NCBI GenBank assembly: GCA_032988165.1
Contig: JANTQF010000026.1
Location: 1-64,000, forward strand
Reading direction: 5' to 3'
DNA: 64,000 bases
From: Emmonsiellopsis sp. PD_33
Taxonomy: Eukaryota > Ascomycota > Eurotiomycetes > Onygenales > Ajellomycetaceae
The position numbers were made by a program, and so were the translations under genes. Numbering within the stretch: position 1 is the first letter of the stretch; every line of letters starts with the position of its first letter. A model generated the notes under the pieces. It saw nothing but the letters and a program-made list of their open reading frames with translations. It was not told the DNA's origin and ran no database searches. Of this stretch, positions 1 to 12,457 are shown piece by piece.

Positions 1-3000
1 TGGCCGTTTTGTTGGTGGTGGACACGAGTTGGGCTTGAGCGGGCCGCTCTGCTTCGGACGTAGGGGCCTCCCTCGTATTGGGAGAGACATAGACGGCGCA
101 TGAGAATCATCTCTGTATATTCGAGGCTAAAGAGGTGGATGCGGAAAGGCAATAAGCGGCTTGGTCAGGGAGAGGTTCGGGGATATCTGTTAGAGGGATG
201 GAGTAGGCGGGAGGCCCGCTCCTTGTCTTGGAAATATTTTGTTGGTGACGGATGTGATATTGCTGGGAAGCTGCTTTTTGATTGTTGAATGAGTGGTCTT
301 CGCATTCTCTCCCGTTGATTACCCCAATAGGAACAGCTGCGTGGAGTTTGTTGGATATTCGTTAGAAATTCCACGGAAGAATGTGTAAGGGGGGCGGGGT
401 ATCCTTGATGAGGAGCCCCATGTCATCCGCATGAAGTTGCAGTCAAGTGATTTCTTGGCCTCCGGTGAAAGTTTTAGTTGTTAGTAGTTCATTCTGCAGT
501 TTGTAGCATATTCCATAACTGGAAATCCCTTGATTCGTTAGTATAGTTAATGATTGGTGGTTTAGATCGTAAGCAATCGTTTTGAACAAGCTTTTAAACG
601 TAGGCCGAATTGAAAGAATCTGACACCAGTAGGGGAATTTTTCCCATTTAGCCAGTCTTGCAGTTGTTGGATTCGCATTGTGGTTATCGACATACCAACA
701 TGTAGCAGGGAATGTATGTTGGTTTGAGGAATCGACTCATGTTGGGGTTTTCTTCAGACAAATATGACAAATATCACGACTGAGTTGCCGAATTCTGCAA
801 AACGTATATTAATCCCGGTTTATTATGCCAGGATTCTTCGAGGGAATAGATACTCGTACTCTGGTGTTGCCATTCAATTATTTCCTTGATGTTGTCCTCG
901 CGCATCGGCTTTCCCCGCCTCGTAATTCGGGACAACCAACACCGACTTTTCCGTTGGAAATGGGAATGAGTCTTCCCCTGCAATTCCCTTTTCCAGGCTG
1001 TGAACATCGAGCATATTGAATGGAGACAGCAAAGCAAATTCGGGATGCTAGCCCGGCGCGTAGCGAAACGATGGGCACCAACCACCCGCCTTTCCACATC
1101 CCGGATTCCACGGAAATGCGAGAAAAGTTGTGTACGAACTGGCGAAGTAGGAGACAGACAGACAGACACGTTGGTGATAGAACTTGGGTTCCTTGAACCG
1201 GAGAAGTAGATGGTGATAATCGCCCCCCTGATGTGGGGTGGGGGGGTTGGGCTGCGAATTTGCCACCGCGGGGTCTGACTCACAAGGCGGCGAGCATCGC
1301 AATATTGTCGTCTCAGGAATATGGGAGATAATCTCAATTAGCTGGAGGCTCAGGCTGCGTGGCCGAGATCGGGACATCGGGATGTTCGTTGTCGTTGAGA
1401 ACAAACAGACAGCTCGAACGGCTGATTGGCCGAGTCGATAAATTTGAGCTCCCATCCTATTTCACAAAAGGCGAGAATCACATGGGAATGGATGCAATTA
1501 TCAAAAGGTATTGGCTGATCAAGCGCTGGCCGAAACGTAGCCCATGGATGATGGCATCGCTCAAGGCGTAGTACATACAAGAGAAAAGGGGTTCAACAAC
1601 GGCTTTTTCAACACCGCTGCGGAACCGCGACTTTTCCTCCGCAGCACAAGCCACGAACTGGTAACTAACTAGCAGCTGTGCACCAGTCCGTTTTACTATT
1701 AGTATTGTTCCAGAACGGGTTCCCCGACGGCGCTATTCGGCCTATCGCGCTGCAGAAGAGCTCCCAGGCAGACTGCGCGAGTCGATCATCCGCAGTTGAA
1801 AATTCAGATGACCAGAAGCACATGTGGTTTGCCGAGCGAGACAGCGGCACGGCAGCCGGGGAGGTCCAGGGCTGCAGAAATTGCTGGCAAGGGGTTCTCC
1901 GTGTTGAGTTGCGGACTGGGATGTTGATATAAATATGCGGCACAGCAGCTTCTCGACAGGAAAAAATTGCACAGCCCGACACCACCGGTCCTGTTCGTCA
2001 CAACCAGGAAAGTCGCCACCCAAACGGCTGAAAAAAGCTGCTGAGAAAAGCCGTCCTGACTATGAGAGCCTTGTGCATGGAGTCCTAATCGCAGAACAGT
2101 CGGCGGCGGTGACTGCGCGCGCTTGCGGAGTGGTTCAAGTTGGGCAGACAGATCAACCGCTGGCGTGTTCGGCTCGTCCTGGGCGGAGTCTTGAATTTCC
2201 TTGGAAGACGACCGGGAAGACGACGGGGAAGATGAAGCCGTGTCGAATAGAATGCCTAGCCAGGTAGGCCGTGCCGCTCGACAGGATAGCCTCTACAGGA
2301 ACAAGCCGCGGGTGAAGCTTTGATATCGTCATGATCCGTATTCCAGACCTAGCAAAAGCGCTACTTCGGGGCTAAAACTGCCTGGAAAAATGAAGAATAA
2401 GGACACCCTTTAGAGGATCTTTGGCGCAGACCCTGAGAGATAGCTGAGATTGGCTGCTGGTGAGGTTGGACCAATGCAATGGAGATTATTGGCGGCTTGA
2501 TCCCCTTGTGAGTAAACGCTACGCGCGCTGCTCCATCGAGTATCCTCGTACATTGACTATGGTTACTGATGGCTCAAGGTGCCAGTATTGCCTTTGCTAC
2601 ACCAGACTGTTGTCTACAGTGACCCTATCGAGGTGGTGCGCATCACTAGATATAACCTCCTGATATCCGTGATGTGACGAGCATTACAACATGGATTCCC
2701 TGCCAAATGGGGACCAACATTTTCAGCCTTCTTCTCGCGGTACATCGGTTGGTAGGAGTTCTAGAAAGGACATTTTTGCCCACTCTCATTGCCTCTCACC
2801 TCATCGTCTCCCCCGCGGCTCCATATCGACTGCATCGGCACCTCCATAGCCCCTTGGCTGCCAGCTTGGGCCGTGCCGCAAACGGCGCCCCTTCTGGGCC
2901 TTCAAAGTTCAAGGCATGGATCAAGTCTGCACAATATCCGAGACTGTTCTCTCTAGTTTACAACGCCGTTATGTCCATATTCCTTCCGATTGGCTACGCA

Positions 3001-3494
3001 TTCCTAGCCTCCTGTCCCTCCTGCTCGGCATGGCGGGATTCGAAGCACCAGTACGATTGCTCGATTGATATTTAGCAATTGGTCAGACCATGCGCGGCCA
3101 CTTCCCTGGCTTCCGATCGACGCGATCTCTAGGATAGATTTGCGCTGTCCACTGAGATGAAGTTACAGTGCCTTCTCACATACACCACTGTCCCGCTTCC
3201 TTGTAACGTTGGACATTTCATATGATTGGGACCCTATCTTCTTAATCAGTACGCCTCTTGATCAACTCCCCTTCTACGGCAAAGCAATACTAGATGATCA
3301 GTCTATCTATGCCATTCGATAGCTTCGGAGAAACTACAAAAGGGAGCTTCTGTTCACCGGAAGATGTTCCTATCCTTCCTCTCATCAGCCCTTTCTCAGT
3401 GCCTTCTGTTCCTTAAATCTCATATATCTTGTCCGCTTCGAAAATCCCGCCTACGCCTCGAGTCGCCTCCTACCTAGTACCAAAGTACTTGCTC
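1..3494. other. Gene-poor stretch, no supported gene
   Basis: Several short open frames exist on both strands (for example about 1,935-2,267 and 2,674-3,075, +), but none shows a recognisable domain, a consistent splice pattern or a plausible ATG context, and the longer ones start at non-ATG codons. The base composition is mixed and not AT-saturated, so this is not an obvious transposon relic. A short stretch near 2,115-2,150 looks slightly like the 5' half of a leucine or serine tRNA, but no matching 3' half is visible. The segment before 3,495 would contain the promoter of the SWIM gene. Confidence 0.5.
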
Positions 3495-5000
3495 ATGTCC
3501 GCTCCAACGAAACAGCTCGGGAAGCTATCCATCGGAGGCAGCATGCCAACTACGCGAGGCCAAGTACAGGGAGAGCCAGCTGCAACTCGACCTGAAGATG
3601 ACCTGGAGGATTCCTCTTCCGACGATGAAGTTTCGGATAGCGAGGAAGAGGACGCTGGGGGATCCTCACCCCCGCCCTTGGTTGACGGAAACTCCGGCAT
3701 TACCTATAATATTGGGCCGCTTCCTCGGGAACTAAGGTCAAGGGCGATTGCTGGGCTTACTGGTCTCAAATTTCGCGTAGACGTATGCCGAACAACACGC
3801 AGTGGACTGGAGTTCCAAGTTGCGGATCATGGCAAAGTTTTCCTGGGACAACAAGGCCCGATGACTTGCAATTGCTTGGACTTCCGTCAAAGCAGGGATG
3901 CATGTCGTCACATATTCGTGAGTGTCTCTAAATGCGAAAGATTGTATTGTACTCATGGAAATTAACATCTGCTTCAGTGGCTCACCGACCAACTTCATAG
4001 ATGTGTCCTGCCCGGAGCACCCGCTCCAGGACTCCCTCTATTGCGGACCGGAGCGTGCCCCGACCTCCCCCCGATATATAATCCCGTCAGCGATAACATA
4101 GAGGAAATTGCCAAGGCTCGTGAATGGTTATTTATTCCGGACGCTGGCTCAACTGACTCTTCCGATCAAGAGTCTGGACCAACCATGAGCCGCCCTGAAA
4201 AGGTTAGGGACCTACTCTCGGCTTTTACCTCTGCTATGCCCGATGAATTCCGCACAGATCAGGCGGCGGAAACCATTAGCCAACCGCGAACACCTGAAGG
4301 GTGTGTCGTCCAACGTGACTTCGAAGCGACAATGCTCCGCCTTGCAGTTCAGGATGAAGCCCTCTACAACAGTCTCCGCAAGGCCATGCCCTCGCCTGCC
4401 CGAGCCAAGATATTCTTCGAGAAAATCGAGGCGAGGTACAAGAAACTACTTTCGAACTTTGATGAATATCGCAAGAATGGGCCTATGCAGGTTGAGGGTG
4501 CTGCATTAGAAATCGGTGTCGTTATCAACGAGCTCCATGGATACGTTGCGCAAATCAAAGAGAACATTGAGTTACGCGCACCGCATAGCTTCACGACGGC
4601 GCCAGACGCCCTAATCACCCTACTGCGCGATATCTCCAAGCTCAACTATGACGCATTTGAGGATAACAACTGGGATCGTGATGCCCCCCCTACAGAAACC
4701 GAAGACGATCGAAACCTATTCCTGCGGTTAATTGGTAAACCCGACATCACTGGCCAATACTTCATCCTCGATGTTCTGGATGACCTGCCCCCTTGTACTC
4801 TCAAGGACCGCGAGGACCAGATAAAGGAGATCATGAGCAATATAAGGGTATCGAACATGTCGTCAAAGGCATATCTACAGAAACTTCAATCGCTGCTCCA
4901 TCGAGATCGCGCGGCTGGGATGGGGCCTGGAACGACTACATATGGGCAGAAACGACCGGCTGCAGGGACGCCAGGAAGTGGCAGGAAGCGGACAAAATAG
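3495..5000 (+). CDS. SWIM-type zinc finger protein, hypothetical
   Basis: Two exons, 3,495-3,917 and 3,978-5,000, joined over a 60-bp intron (GTGAGT...TTCAG), give about 481 residues. The ATG at 3,495 is the first in a good frame; the frame stays open upstream only from a TTG. A SWIM zinc finger (CxCx(n)CxH) is visible as C125-x-C127 and C137-x-H139 in CNCLDFRQSRDACRHIF, and the intron falls right after it. The N-terminus is acidic and Ser-rich (about residues 30-65). The C-terminal 300 residues are mainly helical and charged, ending in a basic tail rich in Gly, Arg and Lys. SWIM fingers bind DNA or proteins and occur in MULE transposases, E3 ligases and Rad51-related factors, but no transposase, RING or RWP region is seen here. 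The specific function is unknown. The finger call is fairly sure, the product otherwise not. Confidence 0.8.
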
Positions 5001-5621
5001 GTTTGCTTCCTCCGGCCCCACATGCCGATGCCGGTGACACTGACAAGGGTCGCTTAATGGCGATTGATGAGGCGAAGGAGCGGGATGTCGATAATGGTTA
5101 CGAGATGCAAGCCCGGCCCATGGACGGCGGCTTAAATAATGGAAAGGAGGCAGTGGAGGAGCAACTTTTCCAATGCGTGAAGCGGGGCTACTTCTTTTCC
5201 TTATATTTTCCTTCTAATCCGGGGAGGGTGAAGCGGGCTTTATCTGACTCTGTTATACCATACCATTCTTCCATTTTCTGCCTTCGGTAACTAGTTGATT
5301 AATAGGATTCCACAATTTTGGCGATATCTATTACCATCTCAAACATTCTATTCGTTCAGCTCCTTCTTTAGTTATTGCCATCGGTTGACGTGCATTTGTC
5401 CTCCTCGCGCGGTAGATGTTTCTAAGAGGCTTGGGATAACTAGACGATCCCGACTTAAGTTAACTTAACTTATTAGTTAATTGAGCAGCACAGACCCTGA
5501 GCTTATCTTTGCCAGGGAATAATAAAACGCTCATAATTCATACGCATCATATTTCATCGATGTAAATCCCGGACGTAACAAAGTCCCAACATGCTCAACC
5601 CCCCCCCACCCAAACCCTAAC
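5001..5621. other. Convergent intergenic spacer
   Basis: Spacer between the 3' ends of the SWIM gene and the alcohol dehydrogenase gene. It contains AT-rich stretches around 5,455-5,490 (TTAACTTAACTTATTAG) suited to 3' processing, and a C-run near 5,600. I see no gene in it. One open frame overlapping the SWIM gene end (to 5,290) is out of frame and is treated as chance. Confidence 0.6.
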
Positions 5622-6995
5622 TCAAGACAAATCAATAACAACCCGCCCCTTAAGCTCCCCCCTCTCCATCTCCTCAAAAACACTCGTCAGCTTATCCATC
5701 TTCTCCGTCCGGAAATGCGTCTTGATAATCCCCCTGGACGCAAACTCCATCGTCTCAATAGACTCCCGCTTCGACCCCACCGCCGACCCCACGATCGTAA
5801 TCTGCTTCGTAACCAAAAACGCCGGCACCGCCGACGCAATGGCCTGCGGCTCATGCTCCGGCAACCCCACGCATACCACAACCCCATTGAACCGCAGCAG
5901 ATACGGCGCCTGCGCGTACGCCCCATTCGACGCCGCGCACACGAGGATTGCATGCGCGCCCAGCCCTCCCGTAAGCGAGCGGACATGTTCCGCCAGCTTG
6001 CCCCCCTGGGGCCCGTTATCTGTGAACTGCGTGATATCGATGAAATGCTCTGCGCCAGACTCCATGACGAGATCCTTCTTGCTCCCGTGGTCGATGCCGA
6101 TGACGCGGTGGCCGAGCCCGCGGCTGGCGAGTTGCGTTGCGATGTGCCCTAGCCCGCCGCCTGCGCCGGAGATTATGACCCAGTCACCGGGCTTCGCGCG
6201 GCTGCGCTTCAGGGCGGAGTAGACGGTTACGCCGGCGCAGAGGAGCGGGGCGGCGGCGTCGGAGGGGAGGGAGTCGGGGATTGGAGTTACGTAGTTGGCT
6301 GGACCAAGGAGGTATTGTTGGAATGTGCCGGGGTGATAGTAGCCGGATACTTTTTGCTTCAAGCAGCATCCTTCGGCGCCGTCGCTGCATGGTTCTGCAT
6401 TACATTGAATGAGATTATTCTGCGGTTTGGTTTTCGGGCGATAATCAATGGGCGAACATACCGCAGCTACTACATGCATATGCGATCCATTTCACGCCAA
6501 CGCGATCTCCAAGCTTGACTCCTGAATGCTCTGTGCCTGGGCCGAGCTTGACGACTTTCCCAACACCTTCATGGCCGCCTACTTGGCCCGGCTGCGTTGG
6601 GTAAGGGAGGTTTTTCCACTACAAAATCGTTAATATATGGTTGGCGGGGATGGACAGTTGTATGCTAGGGAACATACGGTATTGGTCATAATGCCATAGT
6701 CGGAGTGGCAGACGCCTGAGTGAGTTCTGTCAAGGAGAGATTAGGGGTCAGCATGTTTATCACTGACTCCTAATTCGGCTGTGGAGAAGGAGGTAAATAT
6801 AGAGATAGTTGAGTATGTCAGGGATAAACATCGTCGTAAGAACTCTTATCCGTTTCTTCCAGCTTACAGATTGATCAAGACTTCCCCAGCACCGGGCTCA
6901 GGGACATCCACAGTGTCAATTTTGGTCGAGACGGTTCCAGGCTTGTCGTAGACAATAGCTAATGCCTGCTTTGGAACCTCGATAGCTGTCGCCAT
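5622..6995 (-). CDS. Zinc-containing alcohol dehydrogenase (MDR family)
   Basis: Four exons on the minus strand: 6,995-6,868, 6,726-6,678, 6,618-6,462 and 6,394-5,622, giving about 368 residues, the usual length of yeast-type ADH. Catalytic zinc ligands are in GVCHSD (C49) and GGHEG (H75, E76), with a third Cys in LLCAGVTVYSAL. Structural zinc cysteines C108, C111, C114 and C122 keep the canonical C-x2-C-x2-C-x7-C spacing. The Rossmann motif GAGGGLG binds NAD(H). The family interconverts primary alcohols and aldehydes in the cytosol. The gene lies 2.2 kb from the L-rhamnose genes. The rhamnose pathway ends in L-lactaldehyde, so a link is imaginable, but ethanol/acetaldehyde metabolism is the default reading. 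The start at 6,995 gives MATAIEVPKQ, typical of fungal ADHs. Confidence 0.92.
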
Positions 6996-9214
6996 GGTTA
7001 TTATGCCGATTCAATGTTTTCGGTAGCAGATGTCAATATGTTAATTTTTTGATGCTTCGTTGAAGAAGAAAAATCCGAGAGGCTGGAGTCTGTCCGACGG
7101 AATAAGAAGCAAGATATAGTTATTTTCTCGGTTTCAACAAAGCGTATACAGATAGCCGGCATTCACCTGTGGACACAATCCCTCCGAGGCTGGCGGATAT
7201 AGAGTTTCAGTTCGAGTTAATTGTCATGCTGGAGACAGCCTAGGCATGAAGGGGGTGCAACCCAGTCGATATCCCTACTATGAACTCCTCGTGAAACTCC
7301 CCGCCTTTTGAGGGGTTTCGAGTGCGACGGTTCCCGGCCATCTGGAGCTTGTCAGCGCCGTCGGCGGGGCAAAGCTTGGGAGTGCGGGGTTCGCACCACA
7401 TGCGAGGGGTAATGCGTCGTGTCGGGTTCTAGAATGGGGGGTAGTATGATGTATCGTTGATGAAGCACTTTTTAAATATCGGTAGGCAATCCGTGCAGTC
7501 AGTAAATTCGCGGTCTCTCGGCCTTGGAGAAGCCCCTAAGTTTACTATGCTCTGCGATGAAAAGATCGTATGTATGTAAATGGGACACAACTTGGATTGC
7601 TAGCGAAACTTTAACTTACCAACCCCCTATTTCTGAATTTGGCGGATCTGCTTGTAGTCGGTCAACGCGGGGTTCTAAGATATGTTCCGGTTGGAAAAGA
7701 AGCCTGCCCCGCATCTAGGTAGCACCCTTGGATGAGCTGATGATGATTTCAAGGCACAATGGCCACAAGCTATGGAGGAGACAGATCGATAGGGGTACAC
7801 ATGCAGCCGGAAGAAACATTTATGCAGCGTACAGGGTTTGAGACATGCATTTTACATAGACTACCGTGGTCTAATGTCACGACGGGAGAAGTGCGTATTC
7901 TCACCAACCCTGGAAGTTTAATTGAACGAATGCCGGCAGAGATGCCTGCGAGAATTCATCCTTTTCACACAGGTAGTGCACGGCAGTTATTTCAAATCAC
8001 TTCGAGCTAGGAGCGGGGAAGAAGTTTATCTTGCGCATCATTCCGTACGGCGCATATACGAACCTAGAGTTGGAGGCTTTACAAACCTCCATTGTGTTCC
8101 CATGTTTGATAACGCAGTTATCAATCATGGTCCCCTCGCGTCCCATTGAGGATGAGCAGACGCCCTCCTGGAGGTACCGAGCTGCCGAGATAGAGCCTTA
8201 TGATGGGCCGCCTGGCAACGTCGAGCATACTGGCGTGCCCGTTAATTCTAGCAATATATGCTTAGAAAATGAAGAGAGGCGCGTGCCTTCAATAAAGACA
8301 TCTCCTCGATACGGCTCTTTGCCAGTCGAAACAAGGATATCCAGATCCAGAACCAACACCAAGTTTGGAGTCGAGGAGGGTGCCTTCAATTTTATAGTTC
8401 TTCAGTTGAAGATTGGCATTTATATAGCCCAGCGTATAACCGCCGTAGGCACCGTTCCGGACAAGGAAACGTTTATCAACGGCTCTAACTTGAAAGTTAG
8501 GAAATTCAAGGGTACTGAGGTCGTACTTTGATGTCTGGTTTGGGCGATGCACACACGCATTCCACCTGAAACGGCGGCAATCTGGACCGCTTGGGAGAGC
8601 TTGAAATAGAGGAGCATGTGTTACTGACTGCTAGACGTGCTCAATGGTAGTGAAAGGAGTAGGAAATTGTGTCCAGGTATGGGAGGCAGACATTGATAGT
8701 GAACATCACGTGACTTGTCTTGCCCTAACTAATTAACTCCATACTCCACCCAACATCAAAACAGTTCGACGACAACTTCGAAACCGTTGTCGATATCAGA
8801 CTGAAACAGCGGACCATGGACGCCTTTTCGTCACCTAGGTTTCCGAAGCTACTCAGTATTGATGAAGCTATGTACGAATCGCTTTGGAGGCCAACAGTGG
8901 CACCATCGGGCTGTCCCCGCTCGTCGGGGCAATGGCCGACGAGCATCAGCCAGGATTCCAGCAAGACGGGACATGAACTTCGTGTCGCCAGTTCTACTGG
9001 ATCTTGACGAGTCCGAGCCCCTCTCAATCCTCCTTGTGGTTGCAGCTGTGTTTCTTGTACCCAGCGTATATATATTCTCTATCTGTTAATGATAGCAAGG
9101 CTGAAGCCGGCCAGACCACTAACCACTACTTTGACAATCACCTCCCTCAACCAATACAATAGGAAAGCCATGTATAGAGCAGCTTAAGAAAGATTGTCAA
9201 GTAATTTTCAAGTC
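6996..9214. other. Intergenic region with possible decayed coding fragment
   Basis: About 2.2 kb without an intact gene. On the minus strand between about 7,900 and 8,550 there are protein-like phrases in different frames, interrupted by stops and frame changes (for example around 8,389-8,198 and 8,130-7,980). This could be the remnant of a gene, but I cannot assign a family. The 300-400 bp before 6,995 and before 9,215 would hold the promoters of the alcohol dehydrogenase and the lactonase. Confidence 0.35.
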
Positions 9215-10414
9215 ATGTCTCTCCCCATCATTGACTCCCATATTCACCTTTTTGCGGCAACCCACATCCCGTCCCTCGCCTGGCAAACCCCCGATGGTCC
9301 TCTCCATGCACAGCATTCAGTCAGAGAATACCGCAACGCTTCCTCCTCTATCCCTACCACACCGACAGTAGGCCGATCGACTTACGTCCGAGGATTCGTG
9401 TTTCTCGAAACCGATAGGATTTCCTCCCTCGCACCCGAAAATTGGTCCCATGCCCTCGACGAAGTGTCCTTCCTCGCACGCGTAGCCAGAGGCGAGCCTA
9501 TTGAAGGCGAAGGCCACGAACCAGCCGATCGGAATATATGTTTGGCGATTATACCCTGGGCTCCGGTCCCAGCTGGGCCAGATGCCCTAGCAGCGTATTT
9601 GTCGAAAGTGAGAGAGCGGACACTCACAGAGGAAGTGTGGAAGAAGGTACGGGGCTTTCGATACCTGTTACAGGATAAACCTGCAGGTACTATGCTAGGC
9701 GATCAATTTGTGGAGGGCTTGAGATTTCTCGGACGGCGAGGAATGACATTTGACCTAGGTGTCGATGCCAGACAGGCAGGGCTCTGGCAGTTGGAGGAAG
9801 CGGTTGAGATGCTACGGAGAGTATACACCGGTGTGGAAGACGAGCAGAAAGTTAAGGTTGTCGTTAGTACGTTGATTCCGGCTCCTCATTTATAGATTTA
9901 CCCTTCTACTTTTCTATCGCCGCGCCGTAGCCCCGGCCGTCTGACTTTTACGCCGCAACTAGACCACCTATGCAAACCAAATTTACATCTGGCCCCTGAT
10001 GCGAACCTTCTCGATCATCCCGATTTCATCGCTTGGAAAGGCCACATAACCTCGCTTTCTCGCCTTCCACACACCTTCATAAAGCTTTCGGGCGCATTCT
10101 CGGAACTACCGCCCACTCTTCCCTTCCACAGCACAAATCCCAATGACGCCCCTCTCGAGGAACAAAAACTTCTATCCCTCGCTGTCGAACACATTCAACC
10201 CTGGACAGACGTTGTGTTCGATACCTTCGGACCTGATAGGGTGATGTTCGGGAGTGATTGGCCGGTTTGTAACGTGAGTGGGGGTGGCAATACCTATTCC
10301 TGGCAAAGATGGAAGGCGATAGTAGATATACTATTGGAAAAGAGGGGGTTGAGTGATGGGGAGAAAGGAGGTATTTGGAGCGGGGTTGCAGCAAAGGTTT
10401 ATGGGATTGAGTAG
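9215..10414 (+). CDS. lrlA: L-rhamnono-gamma-lactonase (amidohydrolase 2 family)
   Basis: Two exons, 9,215-9,866 and 9,963-10,414, with a 96-bp intron (GTACGT...ACTAG), encode about 367 residues. The intron splits the Asn codon of VVNHLCKP, and removing it restores a continuous TIM-barrel amidohydrolase. The N-terminal metal motif is DSHIHL (H9, H11), and the C-terminal metal/catalytic Asp is D316 in FGSDWP. Fungal LRA2/LrlA enzymes of this family hydrolyse L-rhamnono-1,4-lactone to L-rhamnonate, the second step of the non-phosphorylating L-rhamnose pathway. The specific call rests mainly on the neighbours: the dehydrogenase that makes the substrate is convergent 447 bp away, and the dehydratase that uses the product lies 4.5 kb away. 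Other sugar lactonases (such as L-fucono-lactonase) look alike. The ATG at 9,215 is preferred to an upstream in-frame TTG. Confidence 0.85.
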
Positions 10415-10861
10415 GCAAGTATGGAAATAAGACTGGAGTGAGAATGTTGCTTTCTCTTCATTATAATGGCTAATCTTTCATATATACATTTGGGTGCAGC
10501 CCCTTTCCTCCCTATTAATTCGTGTATGGGGGGAATCTTTTTAATGAAATTGATTGCACACGGTTTCCTATTAATGCGCCCGCCCACTGGGCTTTGTCTA
10601 GGGGATTTAGATCTGAGGAATATGCTGCCTAGACTCGATCCAGAGGCACATTGGATATAAATTATTCCATTTTCGCCTTTCCATCATGTCACATAGGGAG
10701 CGCCGAAATGCAGTTCACGGCCTTATTGGATATAATAGCCTCTCTTGATCATCGCCTCCGCGATAGGATGGACATGACCATTGACCCCAAAGCCGCATAT
10801 TCTCTATCCGCGGCGGAGTTACCATCAATATTCATTCACGAATCGACCACCGCTCTGCAAA
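10415..10861. other. Convergent spacer between lactonase and dehydrogenase genes
   Basis: This spacer lies between the two stop codons and so would hold both 3' untranslated regions. Short open frames here show no domain. No gene is seen. Confidence 0.6.
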
Positions 10862-11996
10862 TTATTGGAGATTCACGAATAACCCCCCGTCAACCAGAAT
10901 TTGGGCACCAGTCTACATCAAATGAACAGTTATTAATCGATGCCCCCAGTTTACACGACGGGACCAGGACAATACTCACCACATAGCCACTCAATGCTTC
11001 ACAGCCCAAAAACACAGCGGGTCCAGCCAAATCTGCCGTCTTCCCAAGTCTCCCCAATGGGATCCTGCCCTCCATATATGTCCTCTTCGTTTCGTCTTTG
11101 AGATCTTCTTCGTTCAATTGTGTCCGGATAGTCCCCGGTAACAGCGCATTGCATCGGATTCCGTACTTGCCCAGGGCAACAGCACAGGACTGCATAAGCG
11201 AAGTAATTCCGGCCTTTGTCGGGGTGTAATGTGCCTGCAGACCACCGCCGACTAAAGCCGAAATTGAAGAGATGCCGATGATGGAGCCGCCGGGTGGGGA
11301 CTGGGACAGGGCCATTTGGCGGGCGGCGGCTTGAGTGGCATAGAATCCGCCGGATAGGTTTGTGGATATGGTTTTGTGGAGGAGGGTTGGGTCGATTCTA
11401 ATTTGGTGATTTAGAATCAGGTATTTAGGATATTGAGGAATATTTTCATATTTTTAGATTCATCCGCATCTCCCCCCTCCCAAGTTATAGGGGTTTCAAT
11501 AGTTACTTACTCCAAGAACTCTCTGAACTGACATACTCCCGCATTACTCACAAAAACATCCAATCGTCCAAAGGCCTTGACCGTCTCAGAAACAAAATTA
11601 GTTCCTGTTTCCGGTTGCGACACGTCTCCGGCAATAGCAATGAATCGCCCCGTCTCTCTATCTGTTGTAGAATCATCCCCCTCGTTACTAGGGCAGGCTG
11701 CAATGTCTGCTTTTATAATATCGGCCGCTTCTTTCTGCAATTCTTCGAGGAGAGGAGCTTCACTCGGTTGCCCTAGGTAATTTATGGCGACATATGCACC
11801 TTGTCGGAGGTACTCTAGAGCAATAGCCTGTGGGGTCTGGGGTAAGCTATGATGTCGAGAGAAGACGAGCTAGGAAATATGGGGGAAATCGAGCAAATAA
11901 GATATGTACAGAAGAAACTCTACATACCCGCCCAATCCCTGTAAGTCCGCCAGTTATTGCTGTGACCTTTCCAGCAAGGAGTCTTGGGGATGCCAT
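10862..11996 (-). CDS. lraA: L-rhamnose 1-dehydrogenase (short-chain dehydrogenase)
   Basis: Four exons: 11,996-11,928, 11,827-11,511, 11,397-10,980 and 10,912-10,862, about 284 residues. The SDR cofactor motif TGGLTGIG lies at residues 15-22, with VSNAG further on. The catalytic triad is S173, Y186 and K190 (YTPTK). The segment from GKYGIRCNALLPGTI to EGRIPLGRLG and the C-terminus LVDGGLFVNLQ closely resemble the characterised yeast L-rhamnose 1-dehydrogenase (RHA1/LRA1 of Scheffersomyces stipitis), as I recall it. The last exon is only 51 bp, and recognising this C-terminus fixes its splice site. The enzyme oxidises L-rhamnose with NAD(P)+ to L-rhamnono-1,4-lactone, the substrate of the convergent lactonase. 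The loop at about residues 60-80 is longer than in many SDRs. The start is divergent from the F-box gene by 461 bp. Confidence 0.93.
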
Positions 11997-12457
11997 ACTG
12001 CGCAGAGGTGAGGAGGTCGTGATATTGTTCTAGATCACCTCTTGGGCTTCGTCGTAGGTAGTTAATAAATAAAAGCAAGTAATGTTCGTAGCCAATAACT
12101 AAATAAGCAACCGGAACAATCGCTAAACTCTAGGAAATAGTTCTACAAGATATGGTATGACTGCAAGAGATCCAGCTACCTATTTATATCAGCTATGGTG
12201 TTAGTGAGGGGCATTTCGCGGGGAGAGTTTGCCCGATCTCGAGTTCCCACTGCTAGTTAAATAAACTCTCCACCATCCCTACGAGAGAAACTAGAAATTA
12301 GAGACGCGAATTTAGCCGCTCTTCCTTCGCCTATTAATTAAATATTGCTGTCGTTGACCATTCATCTTGTGCGATCTAAATCGAGCTCTCCACCCGTCTC
12401 CAGCGGCATCAACACGTTTCCTCCCGCTGGTTAATCCTTCTGGAGCCAGTGAACAAT
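11997..12457. other. Divergent promoter region between lraA and F-box gene
   Basis: A 461-bp stretch between two start codons. It is AT-rich around 12,050-12,130 and 12,255-12,350, and contains pyrimidine tracts before both genes. I see no gene and no motif I could name with confidence. Confidence 0.5.

Noticed and set aside
1340..1400. GCTGCGTGGCCGAGAT, resembling the start of a tRNA-Leu gene
   Set aside because: No T-arm or matching acceptor stem follows within tRNA length.
774..1455. Open frames of 135-187 codons on the minus strand
   Set aside because: The longest one starts from TTG, the frames overlap each other in different phases, and none has a recognisable domain.
5687..6222. Long Arg-rich frames opposite the alcohol dehydrogenase
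   Set aside because: They are antisense shadows of GC-rich codons in a well-supported gene.
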